Below are positions 12,101 to 23,525 of a stretch of 64,000 nucleotides of DNA, piece after piece. Source of the stretch: Channa striata. Its lineage: Eukaryota; Chordata; Actinopteri; Anabantiformes; Channidae. The position numbers and the translations under genes are program-made. The stretch lies in assembly GCA_033026295.1 (NCBI GenBank), contig CM065176.1, positions 3,915,705 to 3,979,704 on the forward strand, read 5' to 3'. A model generated the notes under the pieces. That model did not search any database. It was given only the letters and a program-made list of their open reading frames with translations, and was not told the origin of the DNA. Positions within the stretch are counted from its first letter, which is position 1; each line of letters starts with the position of its first letter.

Positions 12101-14827
12101 AGCTTTTGTTGTACGTATTCAATTCCAAAATAAGTCTCATAGAAACTGAGAATCTTTCTGGTTATAATTTCTGCATATTGAGTGTATCCTGCTCTAATAG
12201 CCTCAGGACGAGCAAATGTCTGTGTAACAAAAGAAAAAACACAGAGGCAAAATAAAGCACTGAACATTGGGTTATTTTCTTACTTGTACATTCTTAATGC
12301 ATATATATAGTGTAATAAAATAAAATAAAAGAGCAAGAGACTATAACTACACTATATACTACACTAATCTTGAAGCCGCAGAAGTACACTTACTTTAATT
12401 TCCACTTGTCTATGAAATGAGGCAGGGCGGGATTTGAACTCTGATACTGTAAAGGCAAACAAGTATGTAGACATCCTGGGTGTTGGATGAAAACGAGTGA
12501 ATTGCCATTCATCGTCAATAACATCGGAACCTGAAAGAGTTAAAACAAACCAGACAAAAAGAAAGCAGGTGATCTTCTATTCTTGTAGTCGTTTATCTTT
12601 TATTGCTATGTGATCTGAAGTCCAATAAAACCAGGAGTTACAGTAAATTACACATATTGGCAACTTGCCCAGAGCTTGTACTGTTACCTGCTTCTTTGGC
12701 ATTTCCTAGAGCCATGGTTTCGCGTCTGTGGATTATGGTCACATCGAAAACAGCCTTCATTTCTGGCTCATCAAAACAAGGAAACACTTTCCTGGCATCT
12801 GTTGGCTGCAAATCAGTGCTGACAAGGAATCTATGAGATAAGACCGTCAACCCTTCATTATCAAGTGTTTATACTAAAGGAAGAACAAGACAGAATTTTA
12901 CGGGAGTTGGAGTTAAAGAACTGACAACGTATCTTTCAAATACTGGTGGTTTGGATGCTTTGAATCAAATGTGAAATGGTTTCCTATTGAACCTAGAATA
13001 CGTCATGTTACAAGCAGACAAATTAACAACACCACACCACACAGACATTTGATTGTTTTTTGTTCTGTTTTTTTTGTCTAAGACTTTCTGATTCCAGTCC
13101 CAATGGATTTGGCATTTTAATTAGTTTCAGGCCTTTTCTGGTTTATTTCCATTTACCAACTCACAAATTCAGTCTGGGTCATTCTAGTTTGTTTCGTCAA
13201 AGACAAAAAAGACTAGAATCTAAGAAGGCTCTCAGTCACTCGTATGTAAATAATTAGATGAATTTAAGTTTTATATAGAGGTCATAGGGTCAGTTTTAAA
13301 TGTGCTGTAAAATATTATGCAGCCCTTTTCAGATGCAGTCGCTGCAGTTTTTGACTAACATGAACCACTGCTAAGGACACATTTAGGAATCAGCTGCTTG
13401 AGGGCACAGGCTGTAGCCTGTCTGTGAGGATGAGACCTGCAGTTACTTAGGCTAAATTAGCTGTTACACAGATGAATAATGCAAACTATCAGCTGACACG
13501 TGGAAGCTTTAGATTGGTTTACAGGTGATTTGATGGAGTTGTGCCCTTCACCAACTGAGTCTTTTAATCTATTGATAGAGAGTCCTCCACTTGTAAATGA
13601 ACATTTTTACGTACAGGACAAAACACCATGCACCACTTGCTCAGAACAAAGACTTTGAAAGTCAACATTCTCCCCAGTTCATAATTCAATAAATTTCCCA
13701 TTAGTAGTTAATTAGATTAAACTCTTCCTGCATATTACTTGTTACTTATGTTTATATTGTTTTCATTTAGCTTGTTCACAACAATTATCTAAAACTAAAA
13801 TAGTGAACACTGTATGACTAGGTTAACATACACTCAAGGAAGTAACTGAAAGTGAAGTCGACTGAGGACAAAGATGGCACATTTCCACAAGAACATATTC
13901 TGCTTGTTCAATAAGGTTGCTTAAATTACTCTTTCAAGGTATGTACTATTTTTTATCCCAATGGTTTGAAGAGGCTGAATGCAATTTTGGAAATATCATC
14001 AGAATAGCCATACATTTTATTAAACGTCCTTCTCTCTGCGAGACACAAACTTCTAGGTATGACTAGTGAAAGAAAAAAAAGAGACTTATAGAATTATTGC
14101 CAAATCAATATTCAAATTTTTTTTCAACTTTTAAAAGTTCCAACTTAAGCATAAAGATTACTTTGAAAGATACTATAATTACAAATTTAAAATTGTTGAA
14201 ACTGAAATGTTTTACTTGCCTGTCTGCATTTGGATCCCCTTCATAGGCTGGGATACCTTCCACATATGAGCTCAAATATAATGCCTCCAGATATTCTGAC
14301 ACTTGTCCCGCAAAAGCCAGAAACAAACTGTAGTTTGTTCCCGCCTGCAATGGCTCTTTCAACCGGATCTCCAGAAAGTTGCTTTCGTCTTCATGGTTTG
14401 TCATTTTAATAACACCCATCTTCTCATCTGTATCTTGGTCTATCACCACTGGATTTGAAACCACCAAGTCCTTGCTGTGGAGGAAGATACTACCTGTCTT
14501 CTGGACGCAGTGAAAGTAAACAGTAGAGTTTCCCGTGAAGAGCAATGTCTGGTTTGGACTGGTGACATTTACCAATTCAATGATTCTGGTGTAGAAGTGA
14601 GGCTGAATGAAGATCTTGTACCTCTCAGGGACAAGATTCTTTGGCAGCCGCATGATGGGTGGTGGTCCCTCGGTGGTTGACGGTGAGGTTGGAGGGGATG
14701 TTACGTTCATTGTAGAGATCTGCTGGTTGTAGAAAACGGCCATGGTGATGGTGCCGGCAATGACAGAGATGGTCAGGACGACAAATGTGCCGGCAATAAC
14801 CTTAGCTAGCTGGGAAACTTTCGCCAT
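181..14827 (-). CDS. anpep: Aminopeptidase N (alanyl membrane aminopeptidase), complete, 20 coding exons
   Basis: Zinc ectoenzyme (M1 family) that removes N-terminal residues from peptides at the cell surface. Coding exons, in order: 14220-14827, 12688-12830, 12394-12530, 12099-12219, 11205-11359, 10896-11009, 10522-10665, 10290-10355, 8776-8841, 8509-8657, 6855-6934, 6410-6543, 5496-5551, 5011-5158, 4692-4780, 3684-3785, 2311-2478, 2050-2190, 1393-1456, 181-321. Phases agree throughout and give 941 residues; the human protein is 967. The start at 14827 has a strong GCCACCATGG context, and an upstream in-frame ATG at 14959 would add 44 residues before the membrane anchor. The N-terminus is a type II signal anchor (about 9-33), then a Thr/Pro/Ser stalk and several N-glycosylation sequons. 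The exopeptidase motif reads AAMEN (347-351) where most relatives have GAMEN. Zinc site: HELAH 383-387 plus Glu406 (HEXXH-X18-E); Tyr472 aligns with the transition-state Tyr. Introns 1 and 14 look GC-AG. Teleosts have several paralogues, so the symbol is at family level. Confidence 0.93.
2657..2925 (-). repeat. Fish tRNA-type interspersed repeat, reverse orientation, 3' part
   Basis: Read on the minus strand it shows GGAGTTTGCATGTTCTCCCT, GCGTGGGTTTCC, GTGAGTGTGAATTGTTGTC, CCTGCCTCTCGCCC and AGCTGGGATAGGCTCC, the 3' portion of the family also present at 60.7-61.0 kb. It lies between anpep exons 16 and 17. Confidence 0.75.
7573..7961. mobile_element. MITE-like element with 18-base perfect terminal inverted repeats
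   Basis: TTCCAGATAATTTCCTGG at 7573-7590 is the exact reverse complement of CCAGGAAATTATCTGGAA at 7944-7961. A third, imperfect arm (CCAGGAAATTAGCTGG) lies just inside the left end at about 7603-7618. No frame of length is present between them. It is in anpep intron 10. The superfamily is not clear. Confidence 0.55.
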
Positions 14828-15223
14828 GGTGGCTAATGCCTCTGCCCAGTCCTGGACGTTGTACTTCACTGCTTGAGGTGAGTCTGCTGTGTAACTGAGC
14901 TTGTCTATCTGTGGTCTGCAATGATGGATCTGTACACACCCAAGAAACCTCCCTCCCATGAACAGGGTTTGGCCTTAGCAATTAGGAGTCCATACATAGA
15001 TTAAGCATTAACTTTGGCATTGCTGAAAGAGCAAAGAGTAAGAGTTACAGTGTGAGGTGGGCAATAGTTATTGGCCTTGTTGTAAATAATCACTCAGATT
15101 GTATTCTCAAACATCTGAAGCTGCTTACTGTGGTCTTCCCACTTATGCAGGGGTTAGGAGAACCTCAAGCAACAATTCATCCTCAACTCTTTCAATCACC
15201 ACACACACAATTTCTAACATTCC

Positions 15224-15232
15224 CCTTTTATA
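15224..15232 (-). promoter_or_regulatory. TATA box, probable anpep promoter
   Basis: On the minus strand this reads TATAAAAGG, a near-perfect TATA element. It lies about 400 bases upstream of the anpep start codon. A transcript would start near 15195, giving an unspliced 5' UTR of about 370 bases. The placement is inferred; no initiation data are available. Confidence 0.5.
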
Positions 15233-16945
15233 AATAAGGCACACACTGACCAAACCATTGTAATCACATGCCTTGCTAGACACAAAAGCTGCTGGTGAAG
15301 TAAATCCTTCAAGAAAATCTCAGCGTCATCACCTTTAATTGTAGGTGAAGGTGTTCCAAGTTACAGCATCTTATTCTCCAGCTTCTGCCATACATGGCCA
15401 GAAAAACAATGCAAAGGGTCGGATGATGGCTTCCAGTCATGTGTGTAAGTACAGATCCCAAAGTGACACGAGGAGATGGATAAACTCCCCAAATGCACAA
15501 GAGGCATGTGAAGAAAGGACTGGTGAGAGGGCTGGAAAAGAGGGGGGAGAAAGACAGAGGAGGAGGAGAATCATAGCTGGCTCTACAGTCCCAACATCAG
15601 GGAACCATGATCACCACACAAACGCACACATACACATTCCACACCTCAGGAGAGAAAACACAGGCAGGCAAAAAGAAAAAATGGGCTGCAGTGTAGGAAG
15701 AGAGGGCTTGAGCAGGGTGTGCCAGCGGTTATTTGTACTGAGAACAGATGTTCCAGGAGGAAGGTGAAAGAGATCAAACAAACTATCAAACAGTAACAAG
15801 GCAAATCATCATCACAGTGAGGCCAGAGCTAAGTGTAGGTAACATTCCTGTTTCACAGTATACATTATCTCTGATTTATGGCGTTTTGTAGATGTAATGA
15901 TGTTTATCAGTTTTTGGTGATGTCATGTTTTACTTCCTTTTATTTTTTAAAGTCATCAGTCCAAATGTTCGGACCTACTCACTCACTATACATGCGCTGT
16001 CGTCAGTAAAACGATTCACATTTGAAACTTGGGCTCAAGCCTGTAAACACAACATATACAGATTAACAAACTCACACTTAAAAATGGAAATAATGAATAT
16101 CAGTACAACTACACATATGAAGAATCTAATGAAATGTTCTACACAAAACATTCATATCAACACATCTTACACAAGTTGGTATGTACTGAGGAGCATAAAT
16201 ACATTTTAATACATGTCTGCTACTTATACAACATGCCAGCACCAGTGCTGGAGTGAAATTAAATCAGAATTCATTGGTTTTTTAAGAGACAATCCTCCAC
16301 TAGTGCAGTAGACATATGTTTTGTTTTGAAAAGGTAGAGAAATAAAGGTTTATGGTTAAATCTTTGAGAATAAGGACCTCTGCTGTTTGAGAAAATACTT
16401 GCAGAACCACTGCTGTTTTCTGCTCTGCAAACAGTTGAGGATCATAGTAAAAAGGAAAGAAAATAACATTTCAGATGTTAAATATGACTCAAAACATGAT
16501 CCATCTAAAGCCACATACAATGAAACACATGAAACAAACATGGTGGAAATTTCCCATTCTTTGTATTTATATTATATTGTATTTAAGTATTTGTATAGGG
16601 ACCACTGCCTGCAATACCTAGTGTGGCCCTCTTTTACAGCAATAACTTCACCCTAATTTCTAGCAACTACTTATCAGCCCTGCACATTATCTTAGGGGGA
16701 TTTAAGCACATTTCTACATACACAAACCCTTTAATTTAGGGATGTCAGTTGGTTTCCTTACGCGAACTGCCTTTAGGTCATTTTTAATGAGTTAAGGTAA
16801 GGTCATGATCTGCCTGAAAGTAACATTTCCAACGTGATTAAGTATCAAAATGATCCTTCCTGCTAAAGGCTGTCCCATATTTTATGGGGTTCCCTTTATC
16901 TAGTTTTAGGACTTGATTAAAAATCTGATCATGTTTTAGGTCATA

Positions 16946-17325
16946 TATACACACAGTTAAAAGTTTGGACTCACCTTCTCTCTCTTAAGTGTTTTCCTTT
17001 ATTTTCCCAACCCCATTTAGGCAAGACATTCCACAAATGAAATCTCACAAGGCACACCTGTGAACTGAAAACCATTTCAGATGACCACCTCATGAAGCTC
17101 ATCGGGAGAATGCCAACAGTGTACAAAGCACAAATCAAAGAAAAGGGTGGCTAGATGGAAGAATCTAAAATATTATACAAGTTTTAAGTTAATTTACACA
17201 TTTTCTTCACTACATAAATACATGTGTGTTCATTCTTAGTTTAGATGAATTCAGTGAACAGTCATGAAAATAAAGCAAAACAAATTATGAAAAGTTGTGT
17301 CCAAACTTTTGACTGGTAGTGTATA
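16946..17325. mobile_element. Internally deleted Tc1/mariner-type element (non-autonomous)
   Basis: The two ends are inverted repeats of roughly 25-30 bases, both containing AAAGTTTGGAC and bordered by TATA(C), as expected for insertion at TA. The ends match the widespread fish Tc1-like family with AAAAGTTTGGACTCACC termini. Only about 380 bases remain and no transposase frame is left. Confidence 0.75.
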
Positions 17326-18736
17326 TTTTTAGAAATTTTGAAAATCTTAACGGATTCACAAACTTTCAAGTGCCACTGTACACATAAAACATTAAATCAA
17401 TAATCTTTATAAATCTTTAATCTTATAATCTTTATAAAACTTTATCTGCTCATCGAAACTGTTAAGACATGGTCACTTGCTTGCTACACTGATCTTTCAA
17501 ACATCAAACTTCTGTGACAGCAATGAAAATGTGCATCACATTTCCATATAACTTGAGTTGATGAATTCCTTCATTTTAAAAAAGACAGGTGAAAATAATA
17601 AAGCTCATAAAATCAATACATTCACTCTCTCTAGTGCTCTTCAAAAGAAACACACATGATAAAATTCCACTAGCATCACGCATTAGCAATAAAACAACCC
17701 AAAAGGGGCACTCAAGAAAACAACATGTTCAGTGTAAACTGGTCCAGCACTGGAATGAACCCTGGTTTAGTTGTACTGCATTCCTGACATGTTATAATAG
17801 TGGCAGCTTACTTACAGAGGTGATGCAGAACCTACTCGAAGGAAATAATCCAGGATTGGTACCCAATAATCTTGATTAGGTTTTGGTCCTGTTTAACATC
17901 TTTACTGGTCACACATTGTGGATTTGCATTTTTTGTTACTAAAAATTGCAAGTATGTTATTTAGGATCCAATTAAGCTGGAATTCACGTTTAAATATTTC
18001 TAAACATACACAACCAATCTTCCTTAAATGTTGTGCAATTCTCTAGCAAAGGGCTCAGTTAATTAACAGGGTTTTATACATCAGTACGACTCAAACGAAG
18101 GAAAATTAAACTGAAGTCTTATGAATATCGAAACAAACGACTTAAATTCAAATTAATTTACATCAGTTTGCTATAAGTTTATTCTTAGTTATCATATACT
18201 AAGAATAAAGGCTAAATACTCAAAGCCATATGTTTTTGGAGTATTTGCTGAACATATTCTAAATTAATATAAAAAAAAATCTAAACAATAGGATGACTGA
18301 GAATAATGTAATTTGCTAGGTTTATAAGGTTGTGATAGTTAAAGGTCTATCATGTTTTTAAGATGTTGGAGTCATTTAGTCTTCTTTTCATATTGCAAAG
18401 ATCATGGCTCATGTAGAGTTGAAGTAAATGTAATTTTCTCATCAAAGCGTTCTACTGGAAATGATTTCAGGCCAGCACCACTCAGTGCAGTCAGCATGAA
18501 GCAGCAGTACTTATTGAACAATATATATATATGTTGTCTATCACTATGTTCTCAAAATTTTGAATTTCCATATGAACAGCAGCTTCCTTGTACTGTCAAC
18601 TGGAAACGATAGTAATTTGATTTCAGTTCATCTTTCATTTTAAGAAAGTGTCACTAAGTGAATTTATATTACAAATTGTCCTGTAATAATGTCTTTCTGG
18701 AATCTACATGTGTAGCTGTGAAGTGTTGTCAGCAGA

Positions 18737-20447
18737 CTACCACAGCCAGCTGTCGAGATGCTGAACACAGTAACAAGACTGTCCCAGAATGGCAGACAGC
18801 TCTGCATAAGTCTCCTCTCTCCATATAGGAAGAAGCCTCTCATTGTTAAGGGCCTGAAGCTTTGGCGTCCCCTCCCGGAGGACATGGTACAGACAGGGCC
18901 ACCGGCTTTGAATCCCCAGCCTGGTCCTCCGGTCCAGTGTAATACCACGGACGATCTTCTTAGCTCGAAGCTCACGCAGGGCAGGCAGCTTCAGACAGGA
19001 GAAGACTAAGCCTCGGCTTGGTGACACATCCAGGAACTCCAGAGACTGTGACTCCAGAGTGTACGAGATGCCCAGGTTCCTCAGAGGCACCAGGATTTGT
19101 AAAGTCAGAGACTTCAGGTTAGGCAAGGACTTTGATAAAGTCTGCAAGGTTGACGGGTTCACTCCTTTAAAGACCCAGAAGTATTTGAGCTCGAGGACCC
19201 GGAGCTGCTGGAACTGGGTGAGCAGGGACACGGACAGATCTGACCAGTCAAAGTGTAAGCGCATTTTAGAGATGCGTGGGCAGCTGTGGGTGAGTTTGGT
19301 CAGCAACTCCTGGAAACTAGTCACCTGTTGAAGCAGACCACATAAATTAACCATGTGCTTATAGGTGTGTTTAGTTGTTTTATTTTGACCGGGTCTGGTG
19401 CAAAAGAGTTGGCAGAAAAGAAGAGATTAAACTAGTAACATTATCAGGTGTTCTAGTCCAGCTCAGAAAGGCCATACAAAAAGTAACAGTTAATTTTACA
19501 AATTAAAACGTCTGTTCAATATGATCTACTCAACTTCAGTGTCATAACCACATTTTGATTTGAAGTGTTTCTAATATTGATGAAAATGACTGTGCTGAAT
19601 TCCTGTTTTCCAGTAAACCATGAGAACGTTTACAGTGGTCAAATTACAAACCAGTCTTCTAGTTGTTTAAGTTACCTTTTTCTGCCTTTTTTCTGCACCA
19701 TTGTATTAGTAAATCCAGGCTCCAGGCTAACAACTAAGCAAACATGAGCAAAGGAGATTCAATGTTAGCTTTAGTACCTGTATGGTGTTTGTCTAAAATA
19801 CGATTAATTAAAAACTGTTAAAAGTTATTCTTTAATGCTAAACTGTTTCATAGAAAACAATAAAAATCAGTAAAACAAGTTACCTGGTCCATTTTTGTAA
19901 TGCTGTCCTGGTGTGAACTGGAGCTTAAGTGGACTCTGAGGTCCAGTGGCTCAAGAAGAGTAAAAGTCCAGTTAAGATCCAGGTGGCTGAGGTCTCTGCA
20001 ATGGACATTATCCAGCAGGTGACCCAGCAGCTCACCCCACTTGTTGCAGTGATCCCCCAGATCAAAGCTGGCCTTCAGGGTAAGCAGGCTTGCCCGGCGA
20101 GAGATAAGGTGGTGGGTGTAATGGTGGACCCACGATTTCCACCTCTCAAACTCGCGGTTGGAAACAAGCAGCCCCTCCTGACCTAGATGAAAGACGCCTC
20201 GACGTGAATAGTCAGCAACACGCCACAGTTTCCATGAGCGAACAAGACAGCTCCAGCTGAGACAAACCAAGGCACAGCTACACTTGTCCACCTCATTCAG
20301 AAAGGACAAGACATGCAGCTGGCACTCCACTGGCAGGTAGTTGAAAGGAAAGTATTCCTCTGTTGCTTTCCGACGACTCTTTACAGGGACCAGGGGTCTT
20401 TTTCGTGGTGACATGATGACAGCCGATGAAATTATTTTGGTGGTCAT
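18737..20447 (-). CDS. F-box / leucine-rich repeat-like protein, two coding exons
   Basis: Coding exons are 19884-20447 and 18737-19324, joined at a phase-0 GT-AG intron (donor after GACCAG, acceptor AACAG). The product is 383 residues from the ATG at 20447, or 372 from the in-frame ATG at 20414, whose context is better (A at -3). A basic N-terminus (SPRKRP, KSRRK) leads into an F-box at about residues 36-80 with the usual L-P-x-E start and VCLSW core. F-box proteins usually dock to SKP1 in SCF ubiquitin ligases. The remainder has regularly spaced leucines (LSHLDLNW, LRVLELKYF, LKSLTLQI, LEFLDVS), suggesting irregular leucine-rich repeats for substrate binding. I do not recognise the family: FBXL8 does not match what I know of it, and FBXO33/FBXO39 resemblance is only general. 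Exon boundaries are good; identity is open. Confidence 0.8.
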
Positions 20448-20456
20448 TGGTGAAAA

Positions 20457-20489
20457 TCAAAGGCTCCAACAAGTGGTCGTATTTGCCAT
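20457..20489 (-). other. Upstream ORF in the F-box gene leader
   Basis: A 10-codon frame (ATGGCAAATACG..., ending CTTTGA) starts in a strong context (A at -3, G at +4) and stops nine bases before the main ATG at 20447, whose own context is weak. A good 3' splice site (pyrimidine tract then TTTAAG) ends immediately before it, so a non-coding first exon upstream is likely. Such a frame would be expected to reduce translation of the main protein. Function is inferred. Confidence 0.45.
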
Positions 20490-21084
20490 CTTAAATGAGG
20501 ACAATCAGAGAAAATGTTATTTACAACTTTTTATCAAGTTATTTAAGGTAACAGATGTATAAACAGAAGATGTAGGTGGACTGTTTTACAGCTAGCAAGG
20601 CAACATATCATTTTAGCAGGACAGCTCAGTTCATGTTTGGGAAGTTAGACTACTTCTTCCAATGACTACAAAACCAAGAATTAAACATAAGTACAGTTTA
20701 ACAGTATGTAAAATAATTCTACATTTTTATGTATGTGTACAGCAGACCTGCTTTCATAGGCTAATGTTATTTTATATCAGGTGCACACTTGTACATTTTT
20801 GTCTTCTTTTAACAACAAAAAAATGACAAGCCAGAAAAACTGCCATAGCGAATATACATATAAAACAAAAGTACATGTAAGGTGACATACTTGTTACCAC
20901 TTTTATCGAGGTATTAAGTTAGGAACCACGCTATTGAGCTGTAACATGGTGACAGGTTTGTAACTAGACTCGCATGACTTGCTGCTAGTTAGCATTTTAG
21001 GGAACATTAAACTACTTCTACCCGCAAAGGGTGAATTATGTAGCAGTTTTGCACTGTAACTGAAATAAAGCGTTGACTCATTAC

Positions 21085-21440
21085 CTTTTGTTCGAATAGG
21101 TTCCCTCCCATGCTCTGTTAAAAAGCTAACCTGCTAGAAGCTAGAAGAGAGGAAACAAAGGAGTTTATAGGTAAACCTAGTTACTGTATTGTTGACGTTT
21201 TTGCATATCGGTTATATATGAATATATGAGAAACTATAAAACAATGTATACAAATTCAAACTAAACAAACATAAAGCCCAGCGTTCGTTCACTGGGTCGC
21301 TTAGTTAGCGGCCGAACAGCTGAGTTCTGTTGTTATTTTTGTTGCGGCTCTTTGCTGATGACGTCAACTCAATGCGCCGTGCTGCATGTGTATTTCTCCG
21401 GCGGTGCAATGCTGGGCGGAGGTTATAGTGTGAAAAGGGA
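21085..21440 (-). promoter_or_regulatory. Probable first exon and promoter of the F-box gene
   Basis: This interval is richer in CpG than its surroundings. It contains a perfect palindromic cAMP-response element, TGACGTCA, at 21359-21366. A splice donor (AAAAG then GTAATG) ends at 21085 on the minus strand and could join the acceptor at 20489/20490. An ATG at 21111 would read through that junction into the same short upstream frame. The exact start site cannot be placed. Confidence 0.45.
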
Positions 21441-22091
21441 GGCTTAGTAGGAATACTTCGTCCGACACAAGTAAATAACAATTTGAGAATTAATAAACAC
21501 TAAAAGCCAAACATACGAAGTGTATATAAAAAAACACTATTTGTATGACGTATTTCCTGTAAGCTCTAAGTTGGTTGTCAAGTAAAAAGGCGCCCTCCGT
21601 TGGTTGTATGCAAACTTTTCTGTCGGCTGTTTCAGTTGTTGAGCTTTGTATTTTTCACACTTACTTATTTGGTAGATGCTTTTGTTCAATTTACTTTTAA
21701 TTATTCCATATATATTTCTGAATAGACATATGATGGATCTTTATGCGCTAATTGTGCAATTAGTCTGCTGTCTAAACTAGTCATTTTTAAATTGGTACGA
21801 TTTTGTTAACAGCAGATGGCGCTTTAAACATGCAAGAAGAGGAAGACAAAAACTGACTTCGTGAAAGAATTATCCTCATCTGAAATTTTCTGGAGCTGCT
21901 GATAACGGCCGTTTCTGTTTTCCTTCCTGTGGTTGTGCTGTGATGGCAAAAAACAATATTTACCCATTGTACAGACAGAACAAAAATAAGGAAGTGCAGC
22001 ATTGTAGAGGAAGTCTTTTTGTGACAAGGGGTATAAAAACATATACTCTGGATCTTTAAAGATGAACAATATATACAACACCACCAATTCT

Positions 22092-22325
22092 ACAGTTGGT
22101 GGTTTGATTTCTGGCTCCTGCAGTCACATGTCGAAGTCTTCTTGTGCAAGACACTGAATCCCTACTTAGATGCTCCTGGTCAGTGTTGGCCAGCTGCAGA
22201 GCAGCTCCCCCATTAGTGTATGAATGTGTGTGTGATTATGAATGTGAATGGGTAAATAAGAAGCAATGTAAAGCGCTTTGAGTATCAACTGGTAGAAAAG
22301 CGCTATATAAGTGCAGACCCTTTTT
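22092..22325 (+). repeat. SINE, fish tRNA-derived type
   Basis: The copy follows the order of a common teleost SINE: a GGTTTGATT-like B-box region, the core with GCAAGACACTGAA, a middle with TGAATGTGAATGGGTAAA, and the tail AAAGCGCTTTGAG...AAAGCGCTATATAAGTGCAGA followed by a T-rich run. Two further copies of the same core lie at 33.4-33.6 kb and 45.0-45.2 kb. Confidence 0.8.
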
Positions 22326-23250
22326 TTTATTATATTTATCATTAATGACCTTCAGTCAGAAGAGAAATTAATAGATTTTCATGGGTTTTGATGAAATCTG
22401 TGACAGATTTTCATGTTGCTTTGAAAAACTAATTTGAAATTTTAATTTCTACATTTTAATCTCACAAACATGTATCCTTAAATGTTGCTGTACAGCTGTG
22501 TTCTGAAGAGCAGTTCAAATGCTTGGTAAGTGCAGGTGGACTTAAATTACAAAACTTAGTAAACTTTTCCTGTAGCTGTACAGTTGTGACAATCCACATC
22601 TGCTCTATGCAGGTTTCAGAATATTCCAAACAAGTTGTGTTTTCAAGACACATGTTTTTAAGCCATTTGTGTCACGCAATCCTTTCAGGCAATATATTGG
22701 AATGTTGAATATAAGCGTAATTACTTTTTATTTTCACTTGAATGAAAACCCAAGTAATTGCTGTTAATATTACTTTTTGTGCAGCTTTCAAGCTGTACAA
22801 TACCTCATACAATATTTATCATTTCTGACTATAAAGTACTTGATACATCTGGGTGGATCGGTCCTTATGTTTCTGCAGTAATGGGCAACGCTGCATCATC
22901 CATGTCCACAATCACCCCTACACAGTACACGGAAGCCTATTATGGATAATCCTCTTTTCCTCTAATTAAGTCACGAGAAAACAAGTGCATATAAATTATT
23001 ATGCACTGAATGCATAGCTAATATTATGATTGAAAAAAAAACTAAAATATTGAATACATTATATTTTACATTACATTACAATACTAGACGCTAAGATGTG
23101 AATCTTTTTTTTTTTAAATACTGATCATTTAAATGGAGGAAGAGAGCAGTTATGTGACCAGTCTGGTGTTATCCCAATGCACCTGAACGTCCGATTGTCC
23201 ATGAAGGCACCAGTAGATTTGTTTCGCTTCTGTTTGACCGTATCAGACCC

Positions 23251-23291
23251 AACCAATGAGAAAAGAGGAGGGGCGCGCACGCATCATGTGA
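23251..23291 (+). promoter_or_regulatory. chka promoter elements: CCAAT box, GC-rich box, TCATGTGA E-box
   Basis: About 240-270 bases upstream of the chka ATG there is a CCAAT box (23253-23257), a GC-rich stretch with GGGGCGCG, and TCATGTGA (23284-23291), an E-box of the type bound by MITF/TFE and USF factors. There is no TATA box. The motifs are read directly; factor binding is inferred. Confidence 0.4.
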
Positions 23292-23525
23292 CACCTCCCT
23301 CCACGTAAATCAGCGCGTCTCGAACATTGTATTCATTCCATTGCTTGTGAGCCAAGGAGGCAATAACGAATAAAAAAAGAAATACAAATAAAACACATCT
23401 ACGGTTTTCCTGAGAAAAAAGACATTTGTAAACGAGGAGCTGAAATAAATCGTTGTGCGATACAACCGAGAGTCGAGAGCGTTCGTCCAATATTTCCGTT
23501 TTATTTCTTTTCTGAAAAGCTAAAA

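Larger units (their letters stand above)
14828..18736. other. Intergenic region between anpep 5' end and F-box gene 3' end
   Basis: It holds the anpep 5' UTR and promoter, a purine-rich stretch at about 15500-15570, and a Tc1-like element at 16946-17325. The rest is AT-rich, about 17.4-18.6 kb being especially so. I see no conserved protein-coding exon on either strand. The 3' UTR of the F-box gene must occupy part of the right end. Confidence 0.6.
20490..23525. other. Intergenic region between F-box gene and chka
   Basis: The left part is the leader intron and promoter of the F-box gene. The middle carries a SINE at 22092-22325. The right part, from about 23140, is the chka promoter and 5' UTR. 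No other coding exon was recognised. Confidence 0.6.

Noticed and set aside
14828..14959. N-terminal extension of anpep from an upstream ATG
   Set aside because: The ATG at 14827 has the stronger context and gives the short cytoplasmic tail usual for aminopeptidase N; the extension looks like 5' UTR.
22885..22950. Short frame MGNAASSMSTITPT..., resembling a myristoylation start
   Set aside because: Only 22 codons, no downstream exon found, weak splice signals; likely chance.
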